Source: Epithemia pelagica
Lineage: Eukaryota; Bacillariophyta; Bacillariophyceae; Surirellales; Surirellaceae
Reading direction: 5' to 3'
Length of the DNA stretch: 64,000 nt
Assembly (NCBI GenBank): GCA_946965045.2
Contig: OX337237.1
Location: 2,108,001-2,172,000, forward strand
The first letter of the stretch is position 1. The number at the start of each line of letters is the position of its first letter. Positions 61,644 to 64,000 of this stretch are shown here, one piece after another. A model generated the notes under the pieces. The model searched no databases and was not told the origin of the DNA. It saw only the letters and a list, made by a program, of their open reading frames with translations. The position numbers and the translations under genes were made by a program.

Positions 61644-62626
61644 TAGAAAGTGGCGTGAGAACTGCCTGAACAGGCCTCAACATAAGTTGTAGCTCCAAAT
61701 CAGATATCCTCTTTCACTTCTGCCATTCATAACCATTTGATCCACCAATTGGACAAGAAAGATGGTTGTGCAGCATATGAACCAGATCGACCAACCACGA
61801 TGTCTCTGTTCTACATTCGTTTTATTCATACATCATCTTCCACACCGCTGTTGTGGAATATCGCATGAAGCGCTTGCAACTCTTATACTTCTTACTTTCC
61901 TACAATTGCACGTTCCAAATAACATGCAAAACAATGAACCCCCAAGAGTCTCTTCCGAAGTTCTTGCCTTTAAAGGAGCAATTGAGGAACAGGGACGAAG
62001 TACTTGTCACATGCACTTCGTTTTTTGGACTCATTTGTATGTTGCCTATGACTAATATAGACTCCTTACTATTAACCCGACTAATTCCTAGGTAGGCTAT
62101 TGCCACATATAGACTCCTTACTATCAATGCGACGAATACCTAGGAAAGGCATGAATGTTTCCGTAGCTACCTGACAAAGATAACCAATATTTTGTCCCCG
62201 GGATACAGCCATAACTAATATAGACTCCATCCTCTATAGACTCCTTACTATCAATCCGATAAATACCTAGGTGGGCATGAATGTTTCGGTAGCTAGGTAA
62301 CAAAGTTTGCCTTGACTTCAGACATCATTTCGTCCGCCGGGTACACATACATGAGGTGGTATGACATGACGATTGTAATGCCACCTCGAAGCACAGGAAC
62401 GGCCTATAAGAAAGATACTGACTCTACAATGGGTATTCGACAATATCTCCCAAATTTGAGACATTGGCAAGGTTGTCGTCACGATATGTTAGGGGTTCCA
62501 CGATGGCGTGCATCACCTCACCGTTCATCGATGACGTTTCCATGTCATGCCATGAGATATCGCAATGCGATAAATTGGTCTCGATTTCAGATGCTGATGA
62601 CACGCATCTAGCTGCGTAAGTTACGA
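61644..62626. other. repeat region right of the copia element
   Basis: No supported gene. Bases 62052-62310 hold three or four degenerate copies of TATAGACTCCTTACTATCAA, followed by ACCTAGG and GGCATGAATGTTTC in two copies. A reverse copy of the 50-bp core lies at about 62503-62555. Confidence 0.6.
62052..62310. repeat. degenerate tandem repeat TATAGACTCCTTACTA
   Basis: Copies start at about 62055, 62108, 62216 (short) and 62236. The second and fourth extend about 70 bp, to GTAGCTA(CC/GG)T. Confidence 0.85.
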
Positions 62627-63149
62627 TCTGACTCTAATGCTGCGGCTGTTCCTGTTCCTCTCCATAGTGTTAACTATACTCCTACCTACCAGACCTGTAA
62701 CAGCGCGGAATTGCAATATACTGATGACAATCTTGTCCGATACATGAAGGCAGGCATTGCACGACACGCTCTCCACGGACACAACTATGTGGTGTCAGTG
62801 TCAGATGATGGAACACACATATCCTCGTCCTATAAATCTAGTTCGGTCGTATGACTGAAGCCATCATGTGCAAGAGCAATTCATCTGATTGCGATATCTC
62901 GCGCCACGATATGAAAACGTCACGGATGAAGGGTGACGTGAGAACTCTTTGCACAGCCCGCCAACAAAATCTACTTTCACCCCATCGAAAGATAGCAAGA
63001 TTGGAAGCAAAATCGCCTCTACCTAGGTGCTCCCCTGCTGGAGCTAGCTAGGTATGCGCTGAAAAACACCTGCAGCTAGAGGTATGCACATCCGTTGAAA
63101 AAAAAACTACCTGTGCTACCAGGATGAAAAGCTTATAGCTAGAAGCTAG
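62627..63149. repeat. about 520-bp duplication, right copy
   Basis: Pairs with 50598-51121 in the same orientation. Collinearity resumes at 63260-63400 against 51259-51398 after a divergent gap. Confidence 0.92.
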
Positions 63150-63196
63150 CTGCGGCAGGCCTGCCGCGAAGGCAGGCCGACCGACTGCGCGGGCGA
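63145..63196. repeat. hairpin block copy 4
   Basis: At the position of the hairpin in copies 1 and 3 lies a perfect 16-base palindrome, GCGGCAGGCCTGCCGC (63152-63167), followed by GGCCGACCGACTGCGCGGG. The stretch TCTATTTTAACGC is missing. It lies 320 bp from the stop of the ORF at 63516. Confidence 0.6.
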
Positions 63197-63515
63197 CATT
63201 TCGACGCCAGGGACTCCTCCTATGTTGAGAATAACGAGTCACTAGAGACTATACAGATTAACAGTGACGTCTCTTGGGTCGCATAGAAGATGGAGGCTAT
63301 GCGTCGGACTTATTAAAGTTGGTAGGGTAGTGCATGACGCATCTGCGATCGGGTAAGATGTTATGAAAGGTGATTGTTAAATAATAATGGCAGTTGGTAG
63401 TTGGTAGTTGGTAGCGGCATATGCATATAGTGGCTGGTATTTAGACCGGTGATCGTTAAATAATGGAAGCAACGATATTAATCAAATATATCATGGAAGG
63501 AACTACCTGATGTTT

Positions 63516-64000
63516 TTATGACGACGCCCTCTTCACTTTTTCCGGATAAGATAAAAATTTCTTCGGCACTCCCAAACAGCTTGCATTTTCAACTGTCCAA
63601 TGGCCAAATGGATATAAAGACTTCATCATCTCCTGTCTCTCTTCCGTATTTGCCCATCCTGTATAGACCTCAAAGTCATCATACTGCAGACGAAGCATGG
63701 ACACCAGGCCATCGCGACCGATCCATTTGCCGAGACCTCCTTCGGCACTGATTAGAAAATTGCTCTCGTCAAACTCTTCCAATCCATCCAAGACCTTTTT
63801 GTCTTTGAACTTCGTATTTTCAACCACTTAATAAATGAACTCGACAAGTACGCTAAAGCCTCTTTACTCGGTTTGGTCTCCATATATACAGCAATCATGC
63901 CAATTTTCTTGTCATAGGAGTTTCCTGTTGATTTCGCAGTTCCTTGGTGACAAATTTCTTTCCCATCTTTGTCGACCAAGTAGTAGATGTTATCTGAATC
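63516..64000 (-). pseudogene. hypothetical protein, frameshifted, 5' end outside window
   Basis: The coding strand runs in from the window edge: NIYYLVDKDGKEICHQGTA, KKIGMIAVYMETKPSKEALA. Near 63825 (minus strand TTTATTAAGTGG) the frame changes and continues as VVENTKFKDKKVLDGLEEFD, GGLGKWIGRDGLVSMLRLQY and PFGHWTVENASCLGVPKKFL, ending at 63516. A one-base loss in an A run is the simplest reading. No family was recognised. The position relative to the upstream repeats parallels that of the PIF1-like helicase. Confidence 0.45.

Overview
The window looks like nuclear DNA of a diatom, probably a pennate one. Several proteins start with a signal peptide followed by a phenylalanine-led transit region (GAF-HAP at 6948, QSAF-LSS at 37917, QSF-SLN at 29149, DGF-QVS at 36094), the bipartite plastid address of algae with red secondary plastids. 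Introns are short (65-141 bp), GT-AG, and few per gene. A theta-type (LCIB) carbonic anhydrase, a helicase-associated-domain protein and a CoDi-like Ty1/copia element fit the same group. Species cannot be named from the sequence alone. || Layout. 1-3297: the C-terminal part of a mariner-like transposase cut by the window edge, then about 2.4 kb of repeat-rich DNA with a roughly 360-bp tandem repeat. 3298-42848: a compact housekeeping region with genes on both strands and short gaps: FtsH-like AAA ATPase without a protease domain, LCIB carbonic anhydrase, lysine-rich protein, Sec61 gamma, tetraspan membrane protein, PRPP synthetase, GDP-fucose transporter, double-domain dCMP deaminase, a small PAM2-motif protein, NOT2 of CCR4-NOT, a SET-domain protein, an adenylation-PCP-ankyrin protein, a coiled-coil protein, a plastid-targeted FABP/calycin-like protein, a membrane protein, a choline-transporter-like protein, a TPR-SAP protein, an alpha/beta hydrolase, a DUF2358-like protein, a plastid PAP2 phosphatase, a Dicer-type helicase without RNase III, and a coactosin with a 17-nt exon. 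|| 42849-64000: a repeat-rich, mobile-element region. It holds broken retroelement ORFs, a solo LTR with target duplication, a spliced helicase-associated-domain gene, a PIF1-like helicase between direct repeats, and a 6.84-kb Ty1/copia element (54796-61638) with two 758-bp LTRs and a perfect 5-bp target duplication. Its polymerase gene has lost the reverse-transcriptase core and it carries an extra ORF ahead of gag. Several short repeat families are confined to this part. One is a hairpin block that sits beside the 3' end of four unrelated minus-strand ORFs. || How genes relate. Plastid functions recur (inorganic carbon handling, lipid phosphate metabolism, lipid binding). The PAM2 protein and NOT2 lie next to each other and both belong to poly(A)-tail biology. 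The best candidates for something undescribed are the A-PCP-ankyrin protein, the stand-alone Dicer helicase, the deaminase with one inactivated domain, the hairpin block family, and the RT-deleted copia element that inserted recently.
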